Both the position numbers and the translations under genes were made by a program. From positions 92,474 to 156,473 of the forward strand of contig JBGSTC010000025.1 in NCBI GenBank assembly GCA_041736705.1: 64,000 nucleotides of DNA, in the 5' to 3' direction. The stretch's first letter is position 1. Each line of letters starts with the position of its first letter. The notes below the pieces were generated by a model that worked only from the letters and a program-made list of their open reading frames with translations, was not told the origin of the DNA and searched no databases. Origin of the DNA: GWE2-51-13 sp041736705 (lineage in GTDB: Bacteria; Bacillota_I; Bacilli_A; Erysipelotrichales; Erysipelotrichaceae). This document shows, in pieces, positions 8,796-17,891 of the stretch.

Positions 8796-9227
8796 CTCGA
8801 TCTCCCGAGCCGCACTCTCTTCCGAATCCGAAGCATGGATCAAATTGCGTACCGGACGATCTTCCAGTTTCGCCTGGTCGTAGGAATCCGAACTGAATCG
8901 TCCACGGATCGTTTCCGGTCCCGCTTTGATGGGTTCCGTCGGTCCGATGAGTTGTCTGACTTTTTCGTAAATGTGCTCATGGTTGGAATGCAGTTCGAAG
9001 ATCCGTACGGTCTGCCCGACGAATTCCCTCTTCAAGCGATCCGCGAATCCCGGAATAGCAACGCGCTGGATCACTTCTTCATAGTGTTTTAGAATCAAAG
9101 CTTCATCGATCTTCACCGATTTGGATCGAAGAACATCGATCCCTTCTTTTCTAAAAATAGCAAGAATCTCGTTTTCAAGATCCTTGGCCATCGCATCCGG
9201 TTTCAGCATGATGAATGTCGTACTCAT
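8775..9227 (-). CDS. ndk: Nucleoside diphosphate kinase
   Basis: The 150-residue length and sequence are standard for NDK, which transfers the gamma phosphate of ATP to nucleoside diphosphates through a phosphohistidine. The catalytic histidine lies in RNLIHASDS, and the N-terminal FIMLKPDA strand and IRGRFS nucleotide loop are conserved. Start: ATG after GGAGG. It is a single-gene unit on the minus strand with a consensus -10 element (TATAAT, 9255-9260) upstream. Its 3' end overlaps the convergent UPF0303 gene by 21 bp. Confidence 0.96.
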   Translation of the reverse strand: MSTTFIMLKPDAMAKDLENEILAIFRKEGIDVLRSKSVKIDEALILKHYEEVIQRVAIPGFADRLKREFVGQTVRIFELHSNHEHIYEKVRQLIGPTEPIKAGPETIRGRFSSDSYDQAKLEDRPVRNLIHASDSEESAAREIELWFNHA

Positions 9228-9254
9228 GGGGATCCTCCTATGTTCGTTAGTTTT

Positions 9255-9260
9255 ATTATA
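9255..9260 (-). promoter_or_regulatory. ndk: -10 element of the ndk promoter
   Basis: TATAAT on the minus strand, 28 bases upstream of the ndk start codon. The -35 region is poor, with a TAGCAA-like sequence about 16 bases further up. Confidence 0.45.
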
Positions 9261-9327
9261 CCTTGTTTTATATCGTTGCTAGTATGGATTCGTGTAGAAG
9301 AGAACGATGAATTTGAGGGATATGGAC

Positions 9328-9352
9328 AAAAAAGACACGGGATTCCCGTGTC
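9328..9352 (-). terminator. Rho-independent terminator of the zinc-ribbon membrane gene
   Basis: A perfect 8-bp stem (9334-9341 and 9345-9352, 3-base loop) is followed on the minus strand by six T residues. It lies 38 bp after the stop of the gene at 9390-9797. Confidence 0.85.
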
Positions 9353-9389
9353 GTATTAATGAGTGTAGAAACTTATTCGAGTTGAATGC

Positions 9390-9797
9390 TTATGATCGGC
9401 GTGTGAAGCGATGGCGGCACGACGGACAGGTGATCTCGATCTTCCCTCTTCCACGGGGGACGCGTACCTTCTGTCCGCATTGGGGACAGGTGTAGTACTT
9501 GTGGGAGCGGTCGGTGAGATTGTTTCTAAGTTGCTTGTAGAAAGAGCGGATCGGGCGGGTCAGTTCCATGAACTTCCCGTTTTCCTTACGACGGCGATAA
9601 TGGTTACGCGAGAACATCCGGATCAAGGTGATCGTCAAGAGAATATAGACAACAAGACTGACATAGACGTTCCCTCTGAAAAACAAGCCGGAGGTGATTG
9701 AAAGGATCATCGCGAAAATGATCAAGAAATAATTCAATTTATCGTGGCCGTAGCGGCCGATCATGAAACGATAGAGCCAGTTTCTGAATTTATTCAT
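9390..9797 (-). CDS. Membrane protein with C-terminal zinc ribbon
   Basis: The 135-residue protein has two predicted membrane helices (residues about 22-40 and 45-62), a basic linker rich in Arg and Lys, and a C-terminal zinc ribbon with two cysteine pairs (CPQCGQ at about 104 and CPSC at about 124). Such small two-helix, zinc-ribbon proteins are widespread in Bacillota and have no established function. The ribbon should face the cytoplasm given the positive linker. It is monocistronic with its own terminator. Confidence 0.7.
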   Translation of the reverse strand: MNKFRNWLYRFMIGRYGHDKLNYFLIIFAMILSITSGLFFRGNVYVSLVVYILLTITLIRMFSRNHYRRRKENGKFMELTRPIRSFYKQLRNNLTDRSHKYYTCPQCGQKVRVPRGRGKIEITCPSCRHRFTRRS

Positions 9798-9923
9798 AGT
9801 TTCCTCATGGTTTTCGTAATGTCTTCATGGTAATACAGGACACGCTACAATTCAAGCCACAAATCGAAAGAACATCAAGAGAGATAGTGATACAATGAAG
9901 ATACGCATCGAAGGAGAATCGAC

Positions 9924-10685
9924 ATGAAACTATTGGCATCGGATTACGATGGTACGCTGCGTCGCAACGGCGTGATACGGGAGAAAGATTTGGCTGCGAT
10001 CCGACGCTTCAGGGAGGCGGGAAACCTCTTCGGGGTGGTCACGGGACGCTGCTATGACATGATCCGCAACGAGTTCACCCATTATGGCCTGGAACTCGAT
10101 TTCCTGATCTGCAACAACGGCTCGACGATTTTCGACCTGGATGGGAATTGCTTGATGCAGATCAATTTCGAGAACGACCTTGCCCAACACGTTTTACATT
10201 ATCTTGAGAAGGAACCCGATCTTCTATTCGGGGCGTGCGACGGGAAGAAATACTTCAATGAAACCAAGGGGAACTTCGGGAACCCCTTGTTCCCCCAACC
10301 GGTCGGACATGTCCTGAGCACCAAAGAAGATGTACTGAAGAAGAACGAAATCACCGCCTTCTTCTATCGTGGGAGCGATTATGCGGCCACCTTACGGATC
10401 GGAAATGAGATCAAAGAGAAATTCAGGGATGCCTTGGGATATCATCCCAACGGGAGCGCGATGGATCTAAGCCCCGTCGGCGTCAACAAGGCGAATACCC
10501 TGCATCTATTGGCTAAGACGCACAAAGGTGTGGAAATCACCACCATCGGCGACCACATGAACGACATCGATATGGTCCGTGAGTTCAACGGATTCGCGAT
10601 CGCCGAGGGTCGGGATGAATTGAAACGTGTCGCAAAGGAAGTCGTCGAAGACATCGCGGAAGCGATCGAACGATTGATGAACTAA
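9924..10685 (+). CDS. HAD-IIB (Cof-type) phosphatase
   Basis: The 253-residue protein has the HAD motifs of the Cof subfamily: motif I DYDGTL at residues 7-12 with the nucleophilic Asp, motif II in VVTGR, and motif IV GDHMNDIDM near residue 213, with a C2-type cap between. Such enzymes dephosphorylate sugar phosphates or similar small metabolites in the cytoplasm. The start follows GAAGGAG. It is co-transcribed with the SIS protein 10 bp downstream, which suggests a sugar-phosphate substrate linked to the adjacent amino-sugar locus. Confidence 0.9.
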   Translation: MKLLASDYDGTLRRNGVIREKDLAAIRRFREAGNLFGVVTGRCYDMIRNEFTHYGLELDFLICNNGSTIFDLDGNCLMQINFENDLAQHVLHYLEKEPDLLFGACDGKKYFNETKGNFGNPLFPQPVGHVLSTKEDVLKKNEITAFFYRGSDYAATLRIGNEIKEKFRDALGYHPNGSAMDLSPVGVNKANTLHLLAKTHKGVEITTIGDHMNDIDMVREFNGFAIAEGRDELKRVAKEVVEDIAEAIERLMN

Positions 10686-10695
10686 GGAGGAAACC

Positions 10696-11400
10696 ATGCA
10701 TAACCCTGTCTATCAAATCGTCCACGAGTTGATTGCGGAAATCGAGACAACTCAAATCGAAGCCATTGAAGCCGCCGCACGATTGATGGTTCAAACCATC
10801 GAGAACGGCGGACTCATCCAAGCCTATGGCGCGGGACATTCCTTCGCGGGTGCCCTGGAACTTTGCCATCGTGCCGGTGGGCTGATCCCCACCAAAGCCA
10901 TTCGTGAACCCTCGGGCGGCATCTATGAATCCGTCGAAGGCGTCGGGACTTCGTTCATCAACCGTGTCGATGTGAGAGAAGGCGATCTCGTCGTTGTCAT
11001 CTCGAATTCCGGACGCAATCCATTGCCGATCGAAATGGCAATGGGATGCAAAGCGAAAGGCGCGAAGATCATCGTGATCACCGCGCTGTCTGCCTCCATG
11101 AACCTCAAATCCAAACACTCGTCGGGATTAAACCTCTATCAACTCGGCGATGTCGTCATCGACAATAAAGTCGTCGAAGGCGACGCGGCCATCACCTTGC
11201 CGATCTCCGGCAACAAGATCTGCGGCATGTCGATGCTGGCGACATCACTCATCATCCAGGCATTGACCTATCGTACCGCACAACTCATCGAAGAATCGGG
11301 CAAGATCGCCCCTGTCTACAAGTCGCAGAACATCGACGGAGGACGGGCGTTCAACGAAAGTTTGGAACTGCCCTACAAAGACCGGTTAAGCCGGACGTAA
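10696..11400 (+). CDS. SIS-domain protein (sugar phosphate isomerase fold)
   Basis: The 234-residue protein is a single SIS domain. It shows the phosphosugar-binding features AYGAGHS (about residue 35) and ISNSGRNPLP (about 95) and the ending KSQNIDGG typical of a subfamily found beside PTS genes. SIS proteins isomerise or bind phosphosugars, often amino sugars. It follows the HAD gene by 10 bp with an AGGAGG site. A close paralogue is at 44946-45650 in locus D, and a double-domain relative lies convergently at 11429-12868. The precise reaction is unknown; an isomerase of the PTS product is a fair guess. Confidence 0.85.
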   Translation: MHNPVYQIVHELIAEIETTQIEAIEAAARLMVQTIENGGLIQAYGAGHSFAGALELCHRAGGLIPTKAIREPSGGIYESVEGVGTSFINRVDVREGDLVVVISNSGRNPLPIEMAMGCKAKGAKIIVITALSASMNLKSKHSSGLNLYQLGDVVIDNKVVEGDAAITLPISGNKICGMSMLATSLIIQALTYRTAQLIEESGKIAPVYKSQNIDGGRAFNESLELPYKDRLSRT

Positions 11401-11420
11401 TTCAAGATCGGATGATTTTC

Positions 11421-11446
11421 AAGATGGTCTAGACGATCATCTTTTT
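11421..11446 (+). terminator. Weak terminator after the HAD-SIS pair
   Basis: A 6-bp stem (11421-11426 with 11438-11443) enclosing the palindrome GTCTAGAC is followed by a T-run, in the 28-bp gap between two convergent genes. Confidence 0.4.
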
Positions 11447-12868
11447 AAAGTGCTTTCGATTTAGGTCTTCAGTAAACTCCAGTCCCCGATCCGTATTCAC
11501 ACTGATGCGACTCGGTAGAATCAAACCGTTCTCAATCAGATGATAACTCATTGACATCACATAGCACTGCAAGACAAACGAACTGAGGGGGGTCGACAAT
11601 GAAGCGGTAAGTCGTCCATCGATCATGAACCCGGCATCCAGTTCATGGACACAATTATCCATGACGACATCGGCCGCCCGATACCCCGGTCGACTCTCTT
11701 GATCCGCAATCCTCTTGTTGATCAGCACGACGGCTTTGCATCCTTTTTCCTTCACCAATTCCAACATCCGTTGGATCGCAGGTTCGCTGAACGACTGAGA
11801 GATCAAAAGAAAACCGTCCCCTTCTTCGGGTTCGCATTGGGCAAGGGTCGCATCCGCATATTTCGCGTACCTCGCGTATCCATCGGATTTTCTCGTACCG
11901 TTGAATATCATCAACTCGGGTGAGTTCATGACTAGGGATTTATTGACCATGATGGTCCCCGCCCTGGCATGGATTTCTTCCACCAACGAGTGGTCATGCC
12001 CCATCCCGAACATATAGCTTGATTTGCCGGATAGAATGACATCCCCGATCACGTTGGAGGCTTGGATGATCGTATCATATTGCGTATTTCTGATTTCATC
12101 GAAATGCTTCATGAAGTAATCGAAATAACGCTCCAGATCCGCATCGATCGTACTCTCGACGATCGGATTCGCCTTAAGCTTTATGTTGAGGATTTGGTTA
12201 TCGAGTTCTTTCTCATTCGATTCATATTGCGCGAGAACGGAAGTGAATACGACATTCATCGCCTGCATCAAGAACGTCCCCACCATGTTCGACGTTGCGC
12301 CCATGTTGTTGTTTTCGCTGACTTCAAACGCCGCATCCCCGTCCAATCCGCAATTATCGACGATTAAGTCGGCGAACTCGTAAAGTTTTTTACCTGATGG
12401 ATGACGCGGCTTCACCAATTTCGACTGACGCATGTTACTGTGGGCGACGACGATGCATCCCCGTGACTTGAATTCCTTAGCTAGTTCGACGATGACGCCG
12501 TTGGTTCCGGAATTTGAAATCAGATACACCACATCCCCGGACTTCGCATCGAAGAACGGGAGGATGGCGCTTGCGAATTCCGCTTCCCGTTCAAGAATGC
12601 CGCACTTCGAAGGATTCCCCAACACTTCTTCAAGACAAGTCGTGCTCACGAAACCATAACCACCCGCTTTATCGATCATTTCTTCACACAAAATATGTGA
12701 ATGGCCACTCCCGTACATCCAGAATTTGTGCCCTTCGGAGAGTTGCCCCAGGGTAATCAATGCCACTTTCTTTATCGTCTGGAACTGTGTTTCTTTCACT
12801 TGGCGAAAAATCCGTTGGACGAAATCACCGTAGGAGACCAACAATTGCTTTTGATCGGGATAGATCAT
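11429..12868 (-). CDS. Tandem SIS-domain protein
   Basis: The 479-residue protein consists of two SIS domains in series. The first (about 1-235) has YGSGHSH and ISNSGTNG; the second (about 250-479) has FGMGHDH but ISQSFSEP where the SNSG loop should be, so the second active site looks altered. Each half resembles the single SIS proteins at 10696 and 44946. It is the last gene of the locus B operon and starts with an ATGA overlap with the sulfatase gene; the longer frame would run into that gene. By context it may isomerise, or deaminate, an amino-sugar phosphate after desulfation. That role is inferred. Confidence 0.8.
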   Translation of the reverse strand: MIYPDQKQLLVSYGDFVQRIFRQVKETQFQTIKKVALITLGQLSEGHKFWMYGSGHSHILCEEMIDKAGGYGFVSTTCLEEVLGNPSKCGILEREAEFASAILPFFDAKSGDVVYLISNSGTNGVIVELAKEFKSRGCIVVAHSNMRQSKLVKPRHPSGKKLYEFADLIVDNCGLDGDAAFEVSENNNMGATSNMVGTFLMQAMNVVFTSVLAQYESNEKELDNQILNIKLKANPIVESTIDADLERYFDYFMKHFDEIRNTQYDTIIQASNVIGDVILSGKSSYMFGMGHDHSLVEEIHARAGTIMVNKSLVMNSPELMIFNGTRKSDGYARYAKYADATLAQCEPEEGDGFLLISQSFSEPAIQRMLELVKEKGCKAVVLINKRIADQESRPGYRAADVVMDNCVHELDAGFMIDGRLTASLSTPLSSFVLQCYVMSMSYHLIENGLILPSRISVNTDRGLEFTEDLNRKHFKKMIV

Positions 12869-14229
12869 GTGGATCTTCCTCTCTCGTCGTAATCCTTGGG
12901 ATCCTTGCTTGAAGGGTTGATACATTCCCGCTTGTTTGCTTTGTAGTTCTTTTTGAATTCAAGTTCACCATTCAATATCGGATCCTGTGTCCGGATTTGG
13001 AAATCCAAAAGTGCTGAACGCAATTCATTTGCGATCTGTGCGAATTCTTCTTGGTCGATCAGGTTGTGCTTCTCCGTCGGGTCGAAATAGAGATCATAGA
13101 GCGCTTCCCTATCCTTCTTCGCATCCAACCAACCATTGGCGATATAGAAATCCCGGGTCGGTGAATTGTCGACGTTGGAAGGATTTGTTTTTAGGAATTC
13201 TTCATCGTAGAAGCGTATGAATTTATAACGTTTCGAACGTGCGCAACGAGCCGGTTCATAGGAAGTATGAAAGTTGATTTCAGCGAAGATGATTTCGTCT
13301 TCGACGACTTCCCCGTCGAAAATCTTGGCGAATGATTGACCTTCAAGATAATCAGGTTTTTCAAGTCCCAGTAAGTCGCAAAGGGTTGGGAAAACATCGA
13401 TGTGGGAAATCATGGCATCAAGTACTTTCCCGTTCGTTTTCGCATGGGGTACGCGAAGAATCAAGCTCACTCCGATACCGAAGTCATTGAGATAACACTT
13501 ATGGAAAGGCAACGGAAGACCATGGTCGGTCGTAAAGAGAATAATGGTATCATCATAGATGCCTTTCTCTTTCAGCGCTTCGATGATCTTCTCGAAACCT
13601 TGATCCGCATGCTTTAGGGAAGTCAGAAGTTGAGCGTGGTCGTGGCGTGTCTCGGGATTATTTTGAATGGGATCAGCCGGCTTAAGATAATTCTCGTCGA
13701 TGCGAGGGTCGATTTCCAGCGGGAAAGGTCGATGCGTCGAATGCATGCCATAGGAAAGCAGAAACGGCTTTTCCTGATCATATTCTTTGATCCAATCCAC
13801 TGCGTTTTGCGCATTCACATCGTCCCAAAGATGAAGGCTTTCGCCAGGATAGAGTCGGGCGTCCGACGTCAGATTGTAGTGATACCCGATGACATCCGAA
13901 CCGGTGTTTTGAAGATACCAACCCGCTTCATGCTGGATTCCGCTGAGTGCGGTAACATAGCCGTTTCTTTCTAGAAAACGACACAAATGTTTACTATAAT
14001 CATTGAGACTGAACCCGCGATGCGCCAAACCGAGCATCCCGTTCTGATGAGGATATAAGCCGGTCAATAATCCCGAACGGCTGGGAGAACAGGTCGGGGC
14101 GACGCAAAACCCGTTGGTGAATACCGTCGCTTCTTTTGCGAACGCCATGATATGATCCGTTGGCGCGTTATGTCCATACGGACTGATGATTTTCCCCATG
14201 TCATGGGTATGGATATAGACTAGATTCAT
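12865..14229 (-). CDS. Cytoplasmic sulfatase (formylglycine-type, Cys)
   Basis: The 454-residue protein belongs to the alkaline phosphatase/arylsulfatase superfamily. The active-site signature CSPSRSGLLTG (about residue 49) places a cysteine where formylglycine must form, and FTTDHGLPL supplies later metal ligands. No signal peptide is visible: the chain begins directly with the first core strand (MNLVYIHTHD), so it should act inside the cell on an imported, phosphorylated sulfosugar. Activation needs a sulfatase-maturing enzyme, which is not in this window. ATGA overlaps link it to the PHP gene upstream and the tandem-SIS gene downstream. The start at 14229 was chosen because the longer frame lies in the previous gene. 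Confidence 0.87.
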   Translation of the reverse strand: MNLVYIHTHDMGKIISPYGHNAPTDHIMAFAKEATVFTNGFCVAPTCSPSRSGLLTGLYPHQNGMLGLAHRGFSLNDYSKHLCRFLERNGYVTALSGIQHEAGWYLQNTGSDVIGYHYNLTSDARLYPGESLHLWDDVNAQNAVDWIKEYDQEKPFLLSYGMHSTHRPFPLEIDPRIDENYLKPADPIQNNPETRHDHAQLLTSLKHADQGFEKIIEALKEKGIYDDTIILFTTDHGLPLPFHKCYLNDFGIGVSLILRVPHAKTNGKVLDAMISHIDVFPTLCDLLGLEKPDYLEGQSFAKIFDGEVVEDEIIFAEINFHTSYEPARCARSKRYKFIRFYDEEFLKTNPSNVDNSPTRDFYIANGWLDAKKDREALYDLYFDPTEKHNLIDQEEFAQIANELRSALLDFQIRTQDPILNGELEFKKNYKANKRECINPSSKDPKDYDERGRST

Positions 14230-15773
14230 AGTTTCCCCTCTCTGATAAAGACCGGGCTGCTCCACGCGACCGATCCGTTTCTCTGCCATACACGCAGCCG
14301 TAGATTCGACATGCTTGTCGTATCGATGACCCGATGAAAATCCATCGTGTACTCATCATCCACGGACCCTTGGTTGATCTTGAATTTGTATGAATTGTGC
14401 CACCATGAATCGTTACGATAATACGTTTCAAATCCGTAGCGTTCCTGAATCAAGCGTTGGGCGTCATCCTGTAGATCGATGATTTGCGAACCCTCGAGAA
14501 TCTCCTTGATTTGAATATCATATTCATGATCATCGACCAGAATGTGTATCGATTCACCGTACTTGCTTTCAATCTCCAGGATGAACCCTTCGGTCGTGAC
14601 CGACGATGTCCCCATCCATTTATCGTTGTGGGCATTCTTGTATGTCGTTAAGGTAAACGCCATACTCGAGTCCGACACATCGAAGAGTTGTTGACCGAAA
14701 TTATTCCAGCATTTATCGATCGATACGATTCTACCGGCGACATTCACTTTACCCTGCCATACTCGACTCGAAATGTCAGGGAAAATCCGTCGATCCGGTC
14801 CCCAACCGAATTCGATCTTGAATTTGAATCGAAGGATCTCGTCGTTTTGATACTTGGGTTTCTTCGTGATGTTGGGAATCATCTCGATGGTCTGATTGTC
14901 CGCGATCACTTCGATCCGATCGATCTTGTCGCAAGCCACGACGTCAATATGGAGATCGCTTTTATCGTGAGGCGTGGTAATTCCACCCATGACCTGCCCA
15001 TTGAGAGAGAAATCAAGCCGTATCCGATCTTGACTCACACCATAGATCCGTTTCTTCAACATCGCGTCCCATATCGCTTCTTTTGTGTTATCGTCCGCGA
15101 GACACGCCATCGAACCGAATTCATACACGCCCGGTACCGAATGGTTATCCCCCGAGGCGATGACCCCGAACGTATATCCTTTGTCCCACCCGCGTTGCAC
15201 CGCGGTGACTACGGTTCGTGGACCCATGTGGATATGACGGTTCATGGTGAGGGCATCCGTATCGTTCTCCGAGCTTCCATGCGATGAGTAAATCTCGACG
15301 AAAGGCGAGAACGCGTCGATGTGGGTTTCCCAATTCTTACCCCGGTTTCCCAATTGGTATGCCAGATGATGTGGAATCGCGATGGCATCCACTACCTTGT
15401 ATTTCGCATAGAGTTCCGTATAACGCATCGGAAACGCGATATCTTGACGATTGTCCTTAAAATAGACATTGTGGTCCCCGTCATGTCCGGAGCCCTGCCA
15501 TTCAAATCCCATGAACATCGGGAATCCATCCCGATTCGCATGATCGACGAATTTTCGTAAGGTTTCCCAATCCGCTTGGACTTTATCCATATCATGAACA
15601 TCTTCCACATTCCATCCCGAAGGTGTCGGACGCATGTAATAGGGATAGTAGGCGATCGGCCAAAAGTCCATGATTTCCTTGATGTGTCGATACCACTCAT
15701 CCAGCTTCGTCATTTTCTCATGATGAAGATTACTATGCATGTCCGTCCAATAGATGTTTTGTTTCGATTTCAT
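14226..15773 (-). CDS. PHP-domain (DUF3604-like) metal-dependent protein
   Basis: The 515-residue protein has an N-terminal PHP-type metal-binding fold: MHSNLHHEK near residue 12, IPHHLAY, a SSHGSSE motif and ASGDNHS near residue 240 supply histidines and acids for a metal centre. Beyond residue 300 it appears beta-rich, resembling accessory sandwich domains. DUF3604 relatives often sit next to sulfatases and polysaccharide genes, but their reaction is not established; hydrolysis of a phosphate or other ester is plausible. It lies between nanE and the sulfatase gene in locus B. Start: ATG at 15773, 17 bp after nanE. Confidence 0.7.
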   Translation of the reverse strand: MKSKQNIYWTDMHSNLHHEKMTKLDEWYRHIKEIMDFWPIAYYPYYMRPTPSGWNVEDVHDMDKVQADWETLRKFVDHANRDGFPMFMGFEWQGSGHDGDHNVYFKDNRQDIAFPMRYTELYAKYKVVDAIAIPHHLAYQLGNRGKNWETHIDAFSPFVEIYSSHGSSENDTDALTMNRHIHMGPRTVVTAVQRGWDKGYTFGVIASGDNHSVPGVYEFGSMACLADDNTKEAIWDAMLKKRIYGVSQDRIRLDFSLNGQVMGGITTPHDKSDLHIDVVACDKIDRIEVIADNQTIEMIPNITKKPKYQNDEILRFKFKIEFGWGPDRRIFPDISSRVWQGKVNVAGRIVSIDKCWNNFGQQLFDVSDSSMAFTLTTYKNAHNDKWMGTSSVTTEGFILEIESKYGESIHILVDDHEYDIQIKEILEGSQIIDLQDDAQRLIQERYGFETYYRNDSWWHNSYKFKINQGSVDDEYTMDFHRVIDTTSMSNLRLRVWQRNGSVAWSSPVFIREGKL

Positions 15774-15789
15774 GTTGTTCTCCGTCGAT

Positions 15790-16509
15790 CTAGTAGAAAA
15801 GACTTCTCTTTTCCTTGAATCCTTGGATATGATCCACAAAGCGTCGGGTCGTGATATTGACACGGGTCAGGATTGTTCCAACAACCACGGCATGGGCTCC
15901 GTAATGAAAAGCACGGATGCAATCATCCGGGGTCCAGACCTTCCCTTCCATGAAAACCAATCCTTTATCCGCACAGCGATCACACATCCGGCTAAACATT
16001 TCCCAATCCGGTAAGTCGCTGGATTTCGCATTTTTCCCAAATCGATAGAAGGTCGGTGCGACGATATCGGCACCTCTTGCCAATGATTCCACAGCATCTT
16101 CATCATCCCGGCAGTCCGCAAAAATGAGGACATTCGGATATTCCGCTTTGATTTTGGCGATGATGTCGTACCCTTTGCCACCATCGATCAAGCGGTCCGT
16201 CCCGTCGATGGCGACGATATCCGCACCTGCTTCGATGACGGCCTTGACCGCATCCATATTCGGTGTCATGAAGACTTCGGTGTCATCGCGATGGATTTTC
16301 CACAGTCCGATGATCGGCAGATCCGTAATCGCCCTGACATCCCGTATGTTTTCCGGTTCATTGATGCGAAGTCCGACCGCACCTCCCCAAATCGCACCTT
16401 TCGCAAGGGCGGGGATGATGCCTTCGATGTATTGGGGATCGTTTTTCTTAACTTGGCAAGATACGACGAGCCCGTTCTTCAGACTGTCGAGAATTTCTTT
16501 CTTGTTCAT
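15790..16509 (-). CDS. nanE: N-acetylmannosamine-6-phosphate 2-epimerase family protein
   Basis: The 239-residue TIM-barrel protein matches NanE, which converts N-acetylmannosamine 6-phosphate to N-acetylglucosamine 6-phosphate. Conserved blocks include VSCQ near residue 16, the IGLWK strand, AIDGTDR and EGKVWTPDD near residue 194. It is in the locus B PTS operon, 1 bp after the 164-residue membrane protein gene, and would feed the product toward NagA encoded in locus C. A closely related epimerase specificity for a sulfated amino sugar is possible given the downstream sulfatase. Confidence 0.85.
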   Translation of the reverse strand: MNKKEILDSLKNGLVVSCQVKKNDPQYIEGIIPALAKGAIWGGAVGLRINEPENIRDVRAITDLPIIGLWKIHRDDTEVFMTPNMDAVKAVIEAGADIVAIDGTDRLIDGGKGYDIIAKIKAEYPNVLIFADCRDDEDAVESLARGADIVAPTFYRFGKNAKSSDLPDWEMFSRMCDRCADKGLVFMEGKVWTPDDCIRAFHYGAHAVVVGTILTRVNITTRRFVDHIQGFKEKRSLFY

Positions 16510-16510
16510 T

Positions 16511-17005
16511 CTAGACTCCTCTCATGAGTTGACTGGCCAATTCCTTCATATTCGATACGCTTCGCAATGGAAGGATCAACGTTTGATTCAGTTCGTTTTG
16601 CCGATAGAAAATAAGACAAGACGTCTTCGTCCATCCGATCAACGTTATTTCATTAAGATCTACGCTCCTCTTCTTTCCATTCTCATCGATCTTGATGTCA
16701 TCGGCGATCGCGCAACTTACCGGCGGATAGTTCAACGTGACTTTGCTTGTTTCATTGCTGATCCGTTTGAGCACACTTCGCCAGTAGATTTTCGGAAATA
16801 CCACGATGTAGCCAAGACACAGGGCGACTGCGATGAATAGCGCGACGGTGGAAGGGAAATAGACGATTTTGACTAAAATCACGGCTGCACAAAATCCGAC
16901 AACGAACAGAACCAAGCGGATTTGTGTCGCTTTGTCATGTACGGCGCAATAGAAGTGATAGTCGATGTAGTCTTCCTCATTACAGGTGAAATGATAGTTT
17001 AGCAT
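16511..17005 (-). CDS. Small membrane protein, YcxB-like
   Basis: The 164-residue protein has a short N-terminal cytoplasmic stretch, two membrane helices (about 30-52 and 54-72) and a C-terminal soluble domain ending in a WTKTSCLIFY strand pair. This is the layout of YcxB-like proteins, which have no known function. It follows the IID gene after a strong stem-loop (17019-17053) and precedes nanE by 1 bp, so it is part of the locus B enzyme group. Nothing in it indicates enzymatic activity. Confidence 0.6.
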   Translation of the reverse strand: MLNYHFTCNEEDYIDYHFYCAVHDKATQIRLVLFVVGFCAAVILVKIVYFPSTVALFIAVALCLGYIVVFPKIYWRSVLKRISNETSKVTLNYPPVSCAIADDIKIDENGKKRSVDLNEITLIGWTKTSCLIFYRQNELNQTLILPLRSVSNMKELASQLMRGV

Positions 17006-17018
17006 GGTTATTTAGTGA

Positions 17019-17053
17019 GAAAGGTATGCTCAGGTTACCTAAGCATACCTTTC
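17019..17053 (-). repeat. Intercistronic stem-loop after PTS IID (locus B)
   Basis: A 12-bp perfect inverted repeat (17019-17030 with 17042-17053) with a short inner AGG/CCT stem lies between IID and the next gene. No U-tract follows on the minus strand. Confidence 0.7.
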
Positions 17054-17060
17054 ATTATGA

Positions 17061-17891
17061 TTATGCAAGAATCTTGGTAAAATATCCGACGACCGCCAGG
17101 ATGAAGTAGAAGAGGAACATCTTGTTGACGGAAACTTTTTTCTTAACCATGAAATGATAGGTTACAAACACCATCAATAAAACCAACACTTTCGGCTGAA
17201 TCCCGTTCAGGATATCATTCAAATTCACAACCAACTCTTTGTAGGTGAAGGTCAAACCGGTCTTCATGTTGGCGATCTGCGCCGTAACGGCACCGATGAC
17301 AACCAAACCGATGATGTTGGCGGCACTGATGACTCTTTCCTTAAGATCGCTTTCCAATATTTTCTGTACACCGGTGATCCCTGCTTTATAACCGTTATAG
17401 AAGAGGAACCAGGAAATCGTCGGGACGATCGACCAGAACGCGACGATATAGAACAGAGGTCCGACGATCGATCCGCTTTCGGATGACATACCCAACCCGA
17501 TGGATAATAGGATTGGAACCAACGTCGCTTGGAACAAGGAGTCGAACAAGCCGGCGAACGGTCCCATCAGTGCGGTTTTGATGCTGCTGATGAGTTCATC
17601 CGGGACATCCCCGCCCATGGCTCTTTCTTCTTCCATTCCCAACGTAACGCCGATGATCATTCCGCCCCAAACCGGTTCGGTATTAAAGAAGGGGGTATGT
17701 CTCATCATCAATGCTTTCTGCTCGACCGGATTGTTCGGATAGAGCTTATCTTTCGCCGTCCACATCGTACGGATGACGGCCGGAGCCTGCATGCGTTCCA
17801 TGTTTTGCGTCGAGAGGAAGAACCACATCCAATTCAACCAAGCTTTCAGTACGTCTCTTTTACCTAGATAACGTTTGTTTTGAGTTGTCAC
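17061..17891 (-). CDS. PTS mannose-family EIID (locus B)
   Basis: The 276-residue protein is a typical IID subunit: a long N-terminal cytoplasmic part with NMERMQAPAV, the conserved FFNTEPVWG block near residue 69, a KTALMGPFAGLFDS loop near residue 106, and C-terminal membrane helices. IID forms the membrane channel with IIC. The gene overlaps the IIC stop by 4 bp (ATGA). The substrate is likely an amino sugar given NanE and the sulfatase in the same operon. Confidence 0.93.
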   Translation of the reverse strand: MTTQNKRYLGKRDVLKAWLNWMWFFLSTQNMERMQAPAVIRTMWTAKDKLYPNNPVEQKALMMRHTPFFNTEPVWGGMIIGVTLGMEEERAMGGDVPDELISSIKTALMGPFAGLFDSLFQATLVPILLSIGLGMSSESGSIVGPLFYIVAFWSIVPTISWFLFYNGYKAGITGVQKILESDLKERVISAANIIGLVVIGAVTAQIANMKTGLTFTYKELVVNLNDILNGIQPKVLVLLMVFVTYHFMVKKKVSVNKMFLFYFILAVVGYFTKILA

